This document shows, in pieces, positions 8,326 through 15,587 of a stretch of DNA of 18,491 nt. Below the pieces are notes generated by a model. The model had not been told where the DNA came from, did no database searches, and saw only the letters and a program-made list of their open reading frames with translations. The position numbers and the translations under genes were made by a program. Source of the DNA: Thermoplasmata archaeon (GTDB lineage: Archaea > Thermoplasmatota > Thermoplasmata > Thermoplasmatales > Thermoplasmataceae); assembly GCA_021797225.1 (NCBI GenBank), contig JAKAAE010000017.1, forward strand, positions 1-18,491. The letters run 5' to 3'. Within the stretch, counting starts at the first letter, position 1, and every line of letters starts with the position of its first letter.

Positions 8326-9312
8326 GTGTATAATAGTTATGATAAAATAATGGAGATCAATCACATAAACGCCGGATATGAAAGCGAAAGCGGATATATA
8401 CCGGTATTGAAGGATGTTAATTTTTCAGTGAATAAAGATTTAATACTCGGCATTGCGGGGGAATCCGGTTCAGGTAAAAGCACACTTGCAGCGGTACTAT
8501 ATAACTCATTCAAGTATCCAGGCACAATAAAGTCAGGCGAAGTAATATTTGAAGGAAAAAATATTTTAAAATTGAAACAGAACGAATTGAGGAAATTAAG
8601 AGGTACAGAAATATCATTTATCCCGCAGGCAGCAATGAACGCCTTAAATCCGGTTAAAAAAATAAGACTGCAATTTTATGACATGATGATTGCACATAAT
8701 ATCGACGAAAGTGAGTTTGATCGCAAAATTTCATCATCTATGGAGCTTGTAAGATTGAATGAGAATATACTGAACAATTTTCCTCATGAATTATCAGGTG
8801 GAATGAGACAGAGGGTTGTTATAGCCATGTCGCTTTTACTTAATCCTAAATTTATCATACTGGATGAGCCTACAACCGGTCTTGATGTCATGGTAGAGCA
8901 TGATATATTATTAGATATAAAAAATATTCAAAGGACCCTCGGCTTGACCATAATTTTTATATCACACGATCTTCCAGTTCTATTTGGAATTTCAGACACT
9001 ATAATAATGATGTACGCTGGTGAAATTGTAGAAGCAGGGATGTACAGTGATCTACTGAATACTCCCGCACATCCATATACATATCAGCTATTGAAGAGCA
9101 TACCTTTAATAGGGAGTAAAATAGACAGCAGTATGATTATGAAAGGTTCCGCAATAGACTTTAACCACATACCAAATGGATGTTATTTTAATCCAAGGTG
9201 TAATTTTGCTGTACCAGAATGTTCAGGCGTTCATCCAGAACTGAAACAGTCAGATGGGTCAGGACATTTTTACAGATGCACCCGCTACCCAGGATGGGCA
9301 AGAAACATCTGA
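8326..9312 (+). CDS. ABC transporter ATP-binding protein, OppD/DppD type
   Basis: A 328-residue second ATPase. Numbered from the GTG at 8326: Walker A GESGSGKST (45-53), Q-loop Gln101, signature LSGGMRQ (156-162), Walker B FIILDE (176-181) and His214. The C-terminus carries the oligopeptide-transporter domain with PAHPYTYQLLKSIPL and four spaced cysteines (CYFNPRC, then VPEC, then YRC), the conserved set seen in OppD/DppD proteins and thought to hold an iron-sulphur cluster in some of them. The start is uncertain: GTG at 8326 has an AGGTGA ribosome binding site four bases upstream that overlaps the preceding stop codon, while the in-frame ATG at 8350 would give a more usual domain start. I keep the GTG because the same site precedes the other ATPase. 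Confidence 0.9.
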   Translation: MYNSYDKIMEINHINAGYESESGYIPVLKDVNFSVNKDLILGIAGESGSGKSTLAAVLYNSFKYPGTIKSGEVIFEGKNILKLKQNELRKLRGTEISFIPQAAMNALNPVKKIRLQFYDMMIAHNIDESEFDRKISSSMELVRLNENILNNFPHELSGGMRQRVVIAMSLLLNPKFIILDEPTTGLDVMVEHDILLDIKNIQRTLGLTIIFISHDLPVLFGISDTIIMMYAGEIVEAGMYSDLLNTPAHPYTYQLLKSIPLIGSKIDSSMIMKGSAIDFNHIPNGCYFNPRCNFAVPECSGVHPELKQSDGSGHFYRCTRYPGWARNI

Positions 9313-9337
9313 ACTCGTATATTTATATATTAATGCT

Positions 9338-9385
9338 ATTATTAATAATGACTATACAAATATATTATTATATTTATTAATAATG
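9338..9385 (+). promoter_or_regulatory. Repeated palindrome and TATA box in front of the TrmB gene
   Basis: The 81-base gap before the regulator gene contains a perfect 12-base palindrome ATTATTAATAAT (9338-9349) and a second perfect palindrome TTATTAATAA (9374-9383). Both are part of a 12-base direct repeat TTATTAATAATG at 9339-9350 and 9374-9385, 35 bases apart. The second copy starts at the end of the likely TATA element (ATATTATTATATTT, about 9362-9375) and so would cover the transcription start region. This pattern fits an autoregulatory operator, but AT-rich palindromes can be fortuitous. Confidence 0.45.
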
Positions 9386-9393
9386 TATACAAC

Positions 9394-10407
9394 ATGGCTG
9401 AGGAGATATTTTCAGAACTATCCAGATTCGGTCTATCAAATTATGAAATAAAACTATACAGGGCCCTACTCATTTATGGACCCAATACTCCTACGGGTGC
9501 AGTTAAAATTGCAGGAGTGCCACAACCAAGAGTTTATGATCTTTTCAATTCGCTTCAGGAAAAGGGTTTTGTGGATGTAGTAACAGGGAAAAAACATCTG
9601 TACCGTGCTGTGCCCGTGGATACAGTAATGCAGAAAGAAATACTCTGGATTGACAACTATGCAAAGGAATTAAATCATTACGTTGAAAATAACGTATCAA
9701 CCGTACCTGTAAAAGATCCGTATATATGGTTCGTAAAGGGAAACTCAAATGTGGAAGACAGGATAAAATCTATGATATATTCAGCAAAATATGAGATAAT
9801 AATGGCTCTTTCTTACAAGTCATATCAGTATACGATCAGCATCATACAGAAACAGATCAGAAAGGGAATTACTGTAGGAATCGTGCTTTTCAATGACACA
9901 CCTGCAAAAATACTGGCTGAGGTACCCAGTGGAATAATATTAAAATATGTTGATGGAAAACCACTTGAAATGGTTATGATAGATAGAACCTTTGTTCTCT
10001 CAAATCTTAAGGGCGGGATTGATAACAGTGATTATGCAATATATCTCGAAGAAGATCAGTTATTGCATGCCCTCAGTTACTATTTTTATTATGAAATATG
10101 GAAACCTGCCGAATATCTTGCTTATCCCGAGCGGTCGGTATATCATCAATTAACGAATATCTGGTTTGCCTGCGATATAATAGATTATTACATAAAGAAT
10201 GGAATTAGTTTAAAAGGTACCCTTCAGGGTGTATACAGGGATGAAGAAATAAATATTACTGGAAAGATAATTAACACCGAAAGGATTAACGGAAAAAAAC
10301 AATCCTTTTATATCAGTTCAGGTGATCAAATATATTCTGTAGGTGGAAAATCAGCCATATATGAAGATATAAAACTTGTAAGTATAATACTTACAAAGTT
10401 AACCTAA
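9394..10407 (+). CDS. TrmB-family transcriptional regulator
   Basis: A 337-residue archaeal transcription regulator. Residues 1 to about 75 form the TrmB winged helix-turn-helix: FSELSRFGLSNYEIKLYRALLIYGP is the entry helix pair, IAGVPQPRVYDLFNSLQEKGFVDVV the recognition part, and KKHLYRAVP the wing. A helical linker follows (about 76-100). The remainder resembles the TrmB effector domain, starting with a phospholipase-D-like fold (SMIYSAKYEIIMAL, VMIDRTFVL) and ending in a beta-rich ligand-binding segment. Known TrmB proteins bind sugars such as maltose, trehalose or glucose and control sugar ABC transporters and glycoside-metabolising genes. Here it lies between a five-gene importer and a glycosidase gene, both likely targets (inference). 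The ATG at 9394 has a TATA box 25 bases upstream, so the mRNA is probably leaderless. Confidence 0.9.
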   Translation: MAEEIFSELSRFGLSNYEIKLYRALLIYGPNTPTGAVKIAGVPQPRVYDLFNSLQEKGFVDVVTGKKHLYRAVPVDTVMQKEILWIDNYAKELNHYVENNVSTVPVKDPYIWFVKGNSNVEDRIKSMIYSAKYEIIMALSYKSYQYTISIIQKQIRKGITVGIVLFNDTPAKILAEVPSGIILKYVDGKPLEMVMIDRTFVLSNLKGGIDNSDYAIYLEEDQLLHALSYYFYYEIWKPAEYLAYPERSVYHQLTNIWFACDIIDYYIKNGISLKGTLQGVYRDEEINITGKIINTERINGKKQSFYISSGDQIYSVGGKSAIYEDIKLVSIILTKLT

Positions 10408-10430
10408 AAATAATGCCCCTGTAATAGAAT

Positions 10431-10470
10431 TATACTACTTATCAAGATAGTATATCAACAATTTTTAATA
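10431..10470 (+). promoter_or_regulatory. Inverted repeat and TATA box of the GH1 gene
   Basis: An inverted repeat TATACTA (10431-10437) / TAGTATA (10448-10454) with a ten-base spacer ends about eight bases before the TATA element TTTTAATA (10463-10470), which is 26 bases before the ATG at 10493. A dyad at this position, just upstream of TATA, could be an activator or repressor site. The TATACT/AGTATA half-sites also occur in the dyads before the importer operon (3700-3724). Confidence 0.4.
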
Positions 10471-10492
10471 ATATGTATATCTTAATCTTATT

Positions 10493-11896
10493 ATGTTTGA
10501 CAGAAATTTTAAATTTGGATTTTCTGAATGTGGATTTCAATTTGAAATGGGAATATCTGATAAGGACACAAATTCTGACTGGTATGCATGGGCAAATAGT
10601 AAAAACAACGCATTAAATCATTATGTTTCCGGGGATAAACCAGAGAACGGAGTTGGATACTGGGATAAATTCAGGGAAGACCACGAAAATGCAAAAAATC
10701 TCGGTATGAATTCCGGTAGATTGGGAATTGAATGGTCCAGAATATTTCCCTGCTCTACAGAAAACATCGAGGCTGATGTGCTCATTGAGGATGGAACAGT
10801 AAAGCAGGTAAATATAGATAAGGAACTGCTTGAAAAAATGGACAAGATTGCAGATCAAAGGTCAATAGATCATTATTCAGAAATCTTCTCCGATTTCAAA
10901 CAGAGGGAGAATTTTCTTATTCTAAATTTATATCACTGGACTTTACCTCTGTGGTTGCATAAACCCTCTGAATCAACCGGAAATGCTATGGGAAACTGCT
11001 TTGATAACAGAATTATCGTTGAATTCGCAAAATATGCCGCATTTGTAGCATGGAAATTCGATAAATACGCCGATAGATGGTGTACAATGAATGAGCCAAA
11101 TATGGTTTATCAGGGATGTAGCCAGGATCGTTCCCTGAAACAGATTACGGCAAATAAGGAAAAATTTGCAACCGGGCATGCACGGGCCTATGATGCAATA
11201 AAAAGTGTGAGCAGTAAGCCTGTGGGTATTATATTTGCCAATGGGGATATCATGCCATTTAAGACTGAGGACGTTAAAACGGCTGAGCGTGCAAAATATA
11301 TTAATAGGTACTCTTTTTTTGATTCAATTATTAATGGAAAATCCAAAGGTCTTTACTCTGACAGCAAGGATCATGACGATAGAACTGACTTAAAGAATAG
11401 AGTGGACTGGTTAGGTTTAAACTACTACAGCAGGGATGTTGTTAAAAGTGATAACAGTGACTATGGTTTTACCGTTGTGAAGGGATACGGGCATTACTGC
11501 CCGGATATGGAAAAATCTCTGGATGGTAACCCTGTCAGTGACACCGGCTGGGAAATATACCCGGAGGGAATATATAATATAATTCATGATTACTCAGAAA
11601 GATATCACATACCTATTACAATAACTGAGAATGGGATTGCAGATGAAAAAGATCGTTACAGGTCATATTATATATCCTCACATCTCGACAACATTGAAAG
11701 AGCAATAAATGATGGCTATAAGGTCGAGGGTTATCTCCACTGGGCTCTCACGGACAACTTCGAATGGGCATCCGGATTTTCTAAAAAATTTGGACTTTTT
11801 TCAGTTGACATGGATACCAAGAAAAGAACCATGAGGAAAAGTGCAATAACGCTGAAAAAAATTATTGAAACCGGGGAAATCAACAAAGTTCAATAA
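10493..11896 (+). CDS. GH1 family beta-glycosidase (LacS/BglA-like)
   Basis: A 467-residue glycoside hydrolase family 1 enzyme, a retaining (beta/alpha)8-barrel beta-glycosidase. The acid/base is Glu201 in TMNEPN and the nucleophile is Glu379 in ITENG. Other GH1 marks are FGFSECGFQFEMG at the N-terminus, GRLGIEWSRIFP (75-86), LNLYHWTLPLWL (144-155), VDWLGLNYYSR (304-314) and GYLHWALTDNFEWASGFSKKFGLFSVD near the C-terminus. The layout, including the long segment between WSRIFP and the YHW motif, resembles archaeal LacS of Sulfolobus. There is no signal peptide, so it acts inside the cell, where it would hydrolyse beta-linked gluco- or galacto-oligosaccharides. Following a TrmB regulator and an importer, it is probably the enzyme that processes the imported sugar (inference). 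Exact substrate is unknown. Confidence 0.92.
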   Translation: MFDRNFKFGFSECGFQFEMGISDKDTNSDWYAWANSKNNALNHYVSGDKPENGVGYWDKFREDHENAKNLGMNSGRLGIEWSRIFPCSTENIEADVLIEDGTVKQVNIDKELLEKMDKIADQRSIDHYSEIFSDFKQRENFLILNLYHWTLPLWLHKPSESTGNAMGNCFDNRIIVEFAKYAAFVAWKFDKYADRWCTMNEPNMVYQGCSQDRSLKQITANKEKFATGHARAYDAIKSVSSKPVGIIFANGDIMPFKTEDVKTAERAKYINRYSFFDSIINGKSKGLYSDSKDHDDRTDLKNRVDWLGLNYYSRDVVKSDNSDYGFTVVKGYGHYCPDMEKSLDGNPVSDTGWEIYPEGIYNIIHDYSERYHIPITITENGIADEKDRYRSYYISSHLDNIERAINDGYKVEGYLHWALTDNFEWASGFSKKFGLFSVDMDTKKRTMRKSAITLKKIIETGEINKVQ

Positions 11897-11902
11897 GCAA
11901 AT

Positions 11903-13063
11903 TTAAATAATGTCAGAAATACTGAGCTCTTTATACTCTGGCATCATGCTTACATCCTTGAGAAGATGGCCTGTTAAAATTGAGGCTACAGTATCTGTAG
12001 AATCAATTACTCCCGATTTCCTCAACTTTAAAACACCTGCAAGTGCGGCAGCGGATGCCGGTTCACAGCCTATGCCGGACCGGTCGATTACCTTCTTTGC
12101 GTCCATTATCTGGTTATCTGTTACTTTTTCCACAATTCCATGGGTGAATTCCATTGATCTTCTGGCTTTCTTGTAGTTCACAGGATTTCCTATTTTAATA
12201 GCCGAGGCTATGGTTTCTGCTTTCACCGCTTCTATATGATCCTTATTTCCGTGCATGTAATCATAAAACGGTGATGCCCCTTCAGCCTGAATTGCCACAA
12301 GTTTCGGAACAGAATCTATTACTCCCAGAGACTTTAAATCCATCAATGCCTTACCGAAAGCCGAGGTATTGCCCAGATTCCCTGCAGGAAATGATATGAA
12401 ATCAGGTTTTAATTTCTCCATAATTTCGTATATTATAGTTTTCTGCCCTTCGATCCTCCATGGATTAAGTGAGTTGAGCACGTAGAAATCATTGGTCTTA
12501 TCAATGGTTTTCTTTACATCTGCCATGGCATTGTCAAAGTCGCCCTCTATATTAACTATATTTGCACCATAAGATACAGCCTGAAATAGTTTATTTGCAG
12601 ACACGTTTTTTCCGGGTATCATTACATAGCTTTCTATTCCCGCAAGGGCACTGTAGCTTGCTGCAGCTGCGGATGTGTTTCCTGTAGATGCACAGAGTGT
12701 TTTATCGAATTTTAATCTCATGGCTTCAGAGACAGCAACAGTCATACCCCTATCCTTGAAAGAACCGGTAGGATTTTCCCCCTCGTGCTTCATGACTATA
12801 TTATTTATTCCAGCATATTTTGAAACCCTTTTGCTTCTGTATATATTTGTATCACCCTCACCCCTTGTTATTATCTTCTCTTCTGGAATTGATGGATGAA
12901 TCATATTCTTGTATTTCCACACACCTTTGAATTTTGTCGTCTCATATTTCATGTCATAATGGAAGACATCCAGTATGTTTCCGCATTTGTCGCATGTGTA
13001 CTTATTCCTGTTTATGCTGAATTCTTCCCCGCAATCTGGGCATTTTAAAACGGAAAATGTCAT
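11903..13063 (-). CDS. thrC: Threonine synthase
   Basis: A 386-residue pyridoxal-phosphate enzyme converting O-phosphohomoserine to threonine, the last step of threonine synthesis. The N-terminus carries a zinc ribbon, with Cys8, Cys11, Cys24 and Cys27 (CPDC and CDKC), as in archaeal and other short-type threonine synthases. PLP would attach to Lys103 in NPTGSFKDRG. STGNTSAAAASYSALAG (127-143) and FPAGNLGNTSAFGKAL form the cofactor and phosphate-binding parts, and SGIGCEPASAAALAG lies near the C-terminus. Its stop codon is six bases from that of the GH1 gene, so the two genes converge. A TATA box about 25 bases upstream of the ATG implies a leaderless mRNA. No other threonine pathway gene is next to it. 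Confidence 0.95.
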   Translation of the reverse strand: MTFSVLKCPDCGEEFSINRNKYTCDKCGNILDVFHYDMKYETTKFKGVWKYKNMIHPSIPEEKIITRGEGDTNIYRSKRVSKYAGINNIVMKHEGENPTGSFKDRGMTVAVSEAMRLKFDKTLCASTGNTSAAAASYSALAGIESYVMIPGKNVSANKLFQAVSYGANIVNIEGDFDNAMADVKKTIDKTNDFYVLNSLNPWRIEGQKTIIYEIMEKLKPDFISFPAGNLGNTSAFGKALMDLKSLGVIDSVPKLVAIQAEGASPFYDYMHGNKDHIEAVKAETIASAIKIGNPVNYKKARRSMEFTHGIVEKVTDNQIMDAKKVIDRSGIGCEPASAAALAGVLKLRKSGVIDSTDTVASILTGHLLKDVSMMPEYKELSISDII

Positions 13064-13082
13064 TGAAAGGCTAATGGTAAGT

Positions 13083-13092
13083 AATATAAATT
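13083..13092 (-). promoter_or_regulatory. TATA box of thrC
   Basis: On the minus strand the sequence reads ATTTATATTA, centred about 25 bases upstream of the thrC ATG (13063). The 177-base gap 13064-13240 is a divergent promoter region shared with the DMT pseudogene, whose TATA-like TTTTAATTA lies at about 13212-13220. Confidence 0.5.
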
Positions 13093-13653
13093 ATTTGTGA
13101 ATGCATTAATAAATTATTTCCAAAAATACATGTAATTCTGAAATAATATTGAATTGCAGTGTGCTAATGCAGGTTCAAATATTAATGTACCCTGCCTCTA
13201 AATTTGCAAACTTTTAATTATTTTTGATATATCCTGGCAGATGAATAATAAAGTCTATGGTGAGTCTGAGCGCAGGGGGCTTGCCGAAATATTGTCTTAA
13301 GCTCTTATCTGGGGTTCAATTCCAGTATTCGCAATATGGGCCGGCCTCCCATCTCCAGTATTCGTGTTTTTCAGGGTATTGATTTCAGAGATTCTTCTTG
13401 CCTTAATACTGAGAAAAGGACTAAAAAAGTCACTTATAAAAATACTGAACCCATATATTTTCATATCAGGCATACTTCTTGCTCTCAACTAGGTATTTCT
13501 ATTTTACGCAGTCTTCCTGATACCGGTTTCTAAGGCAATAATATTTTACAAATCAATCTACCAGAAAGAAAGCCACTGAGCTTGCGATGTCTATCAATTC
13601 CAGGCAATCAGGAGATAATGCTTATAAATATTCATTCCATACTAATGGTATAC

Positions 13654-14946
13654 ATGGAGTATACTACCGCATATAAATTCAGAATATACCCGAATAAAAC
13701 GCAAACAAAGACTATAGAGGATATGCTGTATTTATCCCATATATTATACAATGCCATGTTAGAAGAGAGAAAGATAGGATACCAGCTGAATAAGGATTAT
13801 TATAAAAACCTAAAGGTCAACTATAACACACAGACCATCGAGTTATCAGAACTTAAGGAGGAATTTCCTGAATATAAAAATATATACTCACAGGTATTGC
13901 AAAATATAGCAGATAGACTGGATAAAGCATATGACAATTTCTTCAGCAGGGTAAGGGAGAAGAAGAAGGGAAAAAAGATAAAGGCGGGCTTTCCCAGATT
14001 CAAATCTAAGGATCATTACCGTTCAATAACATATACACAGTTCGGATTTAAGATAATAGACAGTACCCACGTATCCTTTTCCAAAATAGGAAAAATAAGG
14101 ATGTTCCAGCACAGAAAAATAAATGGAAAAATAAAGCAGGCAACAATAAAGAAAGATAAAGCCAATCGATATTTTGTAACATTTATGGTGGAAGAGGTTA
14201 ACAATAATATAAACTACTCTGAATTTCCATATAATCCAGTAGGAATAGATGTCGGCCTTCTCAAATTAATAGCAACAACAGATAACACGCCTGTAGACCC
14301 GCCTAAATACTTAAGAAAGTCAGAGAAGAAACTAAAAAGGGCACAAAGAAGTTTATCAAGAAAGCAGAAAGGATCTGAGAATAGAAGGGAAATGAGAGTT
14401 AAGGTAGCAAGAATAAGCATCCACATAGCCAACCAGAGAAATGATTTTTCACAGAAATTATCGAAAAAGCTTGTGAATAATCATAACTTCATAGCATATG
14501 AGGATCTTAAAATAGAGAATATGATGAAGAATCATAAGCTGGCAAAAAGCATAGCAGATGCTTCCTGGGGTGAGCTTATTAAAAACACAATGTACAAGGC
14601 TGAAAGAGCCGGTAAATACTGTGTAAAGGTAAACCCTAAGAATACATCTAAACAGTGCTCTAACTGTGGAAATATAATGGAGGAACAGACTCTTGATGAC
14701 AGAGAATATAGCTGCAGTAACTGTGGCTTAACAATGGACAGGGATGACAATGCAGCAGTAAACGTACTACATGCAGGATTCAAGAAGATATTCAATACCT
14801 TTATTATAATAAAGCCCAAGAAGATCAGGCATAAGAAGAAAAAAATACCCACGGACTGTGGGGAATGTATGCCCGTGGAGGGGAAAACCTATACCAGCAA
14901 TGGCAAGTTTTTTCTGCAGAAGCGGGAAGCTCCTATCTTTAGATAG
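13654..14946 (+). CDS. tnpB: RNA-guided endonuclease TnpB (IS200/IS605 family)
   Basis: A 430-residue TnpB, the transposon-encoded RNA-guided nuclease ancestral to Cas12. The N-terminus AYKFRIYPNKTQ is the usual helix-turn-helix/WED start. The RuvC triad is intact: Asp199 in GIDVGLLKL, Glu283 in AYEDLKIENM and Asp364 in MDRDDNAAVN. The zinc finger has Cys335, Cys338, Cys354 and Cys357 (CSNC twice). The end (KREAPIFR) reads into the right-end hairpin, so the tnpB 3' end overlaps the omega-RNA region, as in characterised systems. Start: ATG 13654 lies about 28 bases after a TATA box (CTTATAAATA, 13621-13630) and begins directly with the family N-terminus. A longer open frame to TTG 13582 covers the left end and is unlikely to be translated. 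The gene appears functional. Confidence 0.92.
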   Translation: MEYTTAYKFRIYPNKTQTKTIEDMLYLSHILYNAMLEERKIGYQLNKDYYKNLKVNYNTQTIELSELKEEFPEYKNIYSQVLQNIADRLDKAYDNFFSRVREKKKGKKIKAGFPRFKSKDHYRSITYTQFGFKIIDSTHVSFSKIGKIRMFQHRKINGKIKQATIKKDKANRYFVTFMVEEVNNNINYSEFPYNPVGIDVGLLKLIATTDNTPVDPPKYLRKSEKKLKRAQRSLSRKQKGSENRREMRVKVARISIHIANQRNDFSQKLSKKLVNNHNFIAYEDLKIENMMKNHKLAKSIADASWGELIKNTMYKAERAGKYCVKVNPKNTSKQCSNCGNIMEEQTLDDREYSCSNCGLTMDRDDNAAVNVLHAGFKKIFNTFIIIKPKKIRHKKKKIPTDCGECMPVEGKTYTSNGKFFLQKREAPIFR

Positions 14947-14979
14947 GGGAGGATGTCACTATACAGGACCGGTAATAGC
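14830..14979 (+). ncRNA. Predicted omega-RNA (TnpB guide RNA) with guide from flanking host DNA
   Basis: TnpB proteins use an RNA made from the 3' end of tnpB plus the element's right end, with the guide being the sequence immediately outside the element. Here the scaffold region has a hairpin CCCAC (14848-14852) / GTGGG (14858-14862), an alternative pairing CCACGG (14849-14854) / CCGTGG (14873-14878), and the terminal hairpin at 14930-14949. The guide would start at 14960 (TATACAGGACCGGTAATA), which is the host transporter gene. The 5' end is a guess; the position and guide are inferred by analogy. Confidence 0.55.
14930..14949 (+). repeat. Subterminal hairpin of the IS605-type right end
   Basis: CCTATC (14932-14937) pairs with GATAGG (14942-14947) around the loop TTTA. 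A T-G pair and a C-G pair extend it to eight base pairs. It lies ten bases before the element end. In this family such hairpins are recognised by TnpA and also form part of the guide RNA. The tnpB stop codon (14944-14946) is inside the stem. Confidence 0.8.
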
Positions 14980-15587
14980 AATACTGCTTTCTCCGTTTAT
15001 CAAGGAGAAAATAACCGGCAAAGGCTATGTTAATGTGGCTATAGCCATAACCGGGGTCATAATAATGTCCGCAGGTACTATTTCTGTGAATCCTCTGGGT
15101 ATACTCATTGCGATAATGTCGGGTATAACCTACGGCATGCTTTCCATATTCAGCAAGGTTTCATCCGGAAATATTGACCCCATCGGCCTTGTATTTCTGC
15201 AATCTGTTATCTCGATGATAATACTATCGCCGTTTATGTTTTTACTTCCATTTCATTTTGATTACCGTATAATGGTAATAGTCATTATCTCCGGTGCGGT
15301 GCAAACTGTACTTGCCCTGTTTCTCTGGTATGATTCCATGAGATATATCAGTATACAGCTTGTCTCAATACTTACCTATCTCGACCCTGTATTTGCCATT
15401 GTTTTTGCCCTGATACTTTTGCATCAGGTTCCTGGCATATATACACTTGCCGGTGCCGTGCTGCTCATAGGTAGTGGTGTCTGGGCTGCATCTGGCACAA
15501 TTAAAAGGAAACCTGTGATTACTGCAATTTCATGAAGTTATTATATTCTAAAATTAAAATAATTTATAAAAATCAAATCATTATGGT

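Larger units (their letters stand above)
13550..14959 (+). mobile_element. IS200/IS605-family element with tnpB only (IS1341-like)
   Basis: This 1410-base insertion sits in the DMT transporter gene. The left end lies directly 3' of TTTAC (13545-13549; TTAC is a known target of IS608-type elements) and the right end finishes with GTCAC at 14959. There is no target duplication and no terminal inverted repeat, as expected for this family. Ends were fixed by reading-frame restoration: host codons rejoin exactly. The right end has a subterminal hairpin (14930-14949). The left end shows only a small candidate hairpin, AAGC (13570-13573) / GCTT (13580-13583). No TnpA (Y1 transposase) gene is present, so movement would need TnpA from elsewhere. 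Because TAC and CAC share the bases AC, the junction could formally be shifted by up to two bases. Confidence 0.88.
13241..15535 (+). pseudogene. DMT/EamA-family transporter gene, split by an IS605-type element and carrying two nonsense codons
   Basis: Two pieces form one ten-helix drug/metabolite-type transporter. The 5' piece (13241-13549) starts at ATG 13241 and reads, after the first stop, ALIWGSIPVFAIWAGLPSP, then RVLISEILLALIL, ISGILLALN and VFLFYAVFLIPVSKAIIFY. The 3' piece (14960-15535) continues with YTGPVIAILLSPFIKEK and goes to a normal stop. Deleting 13550-14959 joins TTT TAC to TAT ACA without gain or loss, giving 294 codons, the usual size for the family. The gene would still be broken: TAA at 13298-13300 and TAG at 13490-13492. 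The TAG falls where EamA proteins often have tryptophan (ALNWVF), consistent with TGG to TAG. The 3' piece should not be annotated as a gene of its own, since its open frame upstream only reads through the right end of the insertion element. Substrate is unknown. Confidence 0.85.

Noticed and set aside
13298..13492. Reading the TAG (or both stops) through, for example as pyrrolysine
   Set aside because: One stop is TAA, no pyrrolysine genes are seen, the family often has Trp at the TAG position, and the gene is interrupted anyway.
13582..13653. Longer TnpB starting at TTG 13582
   Set aside because: The extra residues come from the IS left end, lie mostly before the TATA box at 13621-13630, and the known family N-terminus begins at ATG 13654.
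14858..14959. Open frame that would make the 3' transporter piece an independent 225-residue gene starting inside the IS element
   Set aside because: The first 34 codons translate the IS right end, including the hairpin, and have no EamA similarity; the piece is the 3' exon-like remainder of the split gene.
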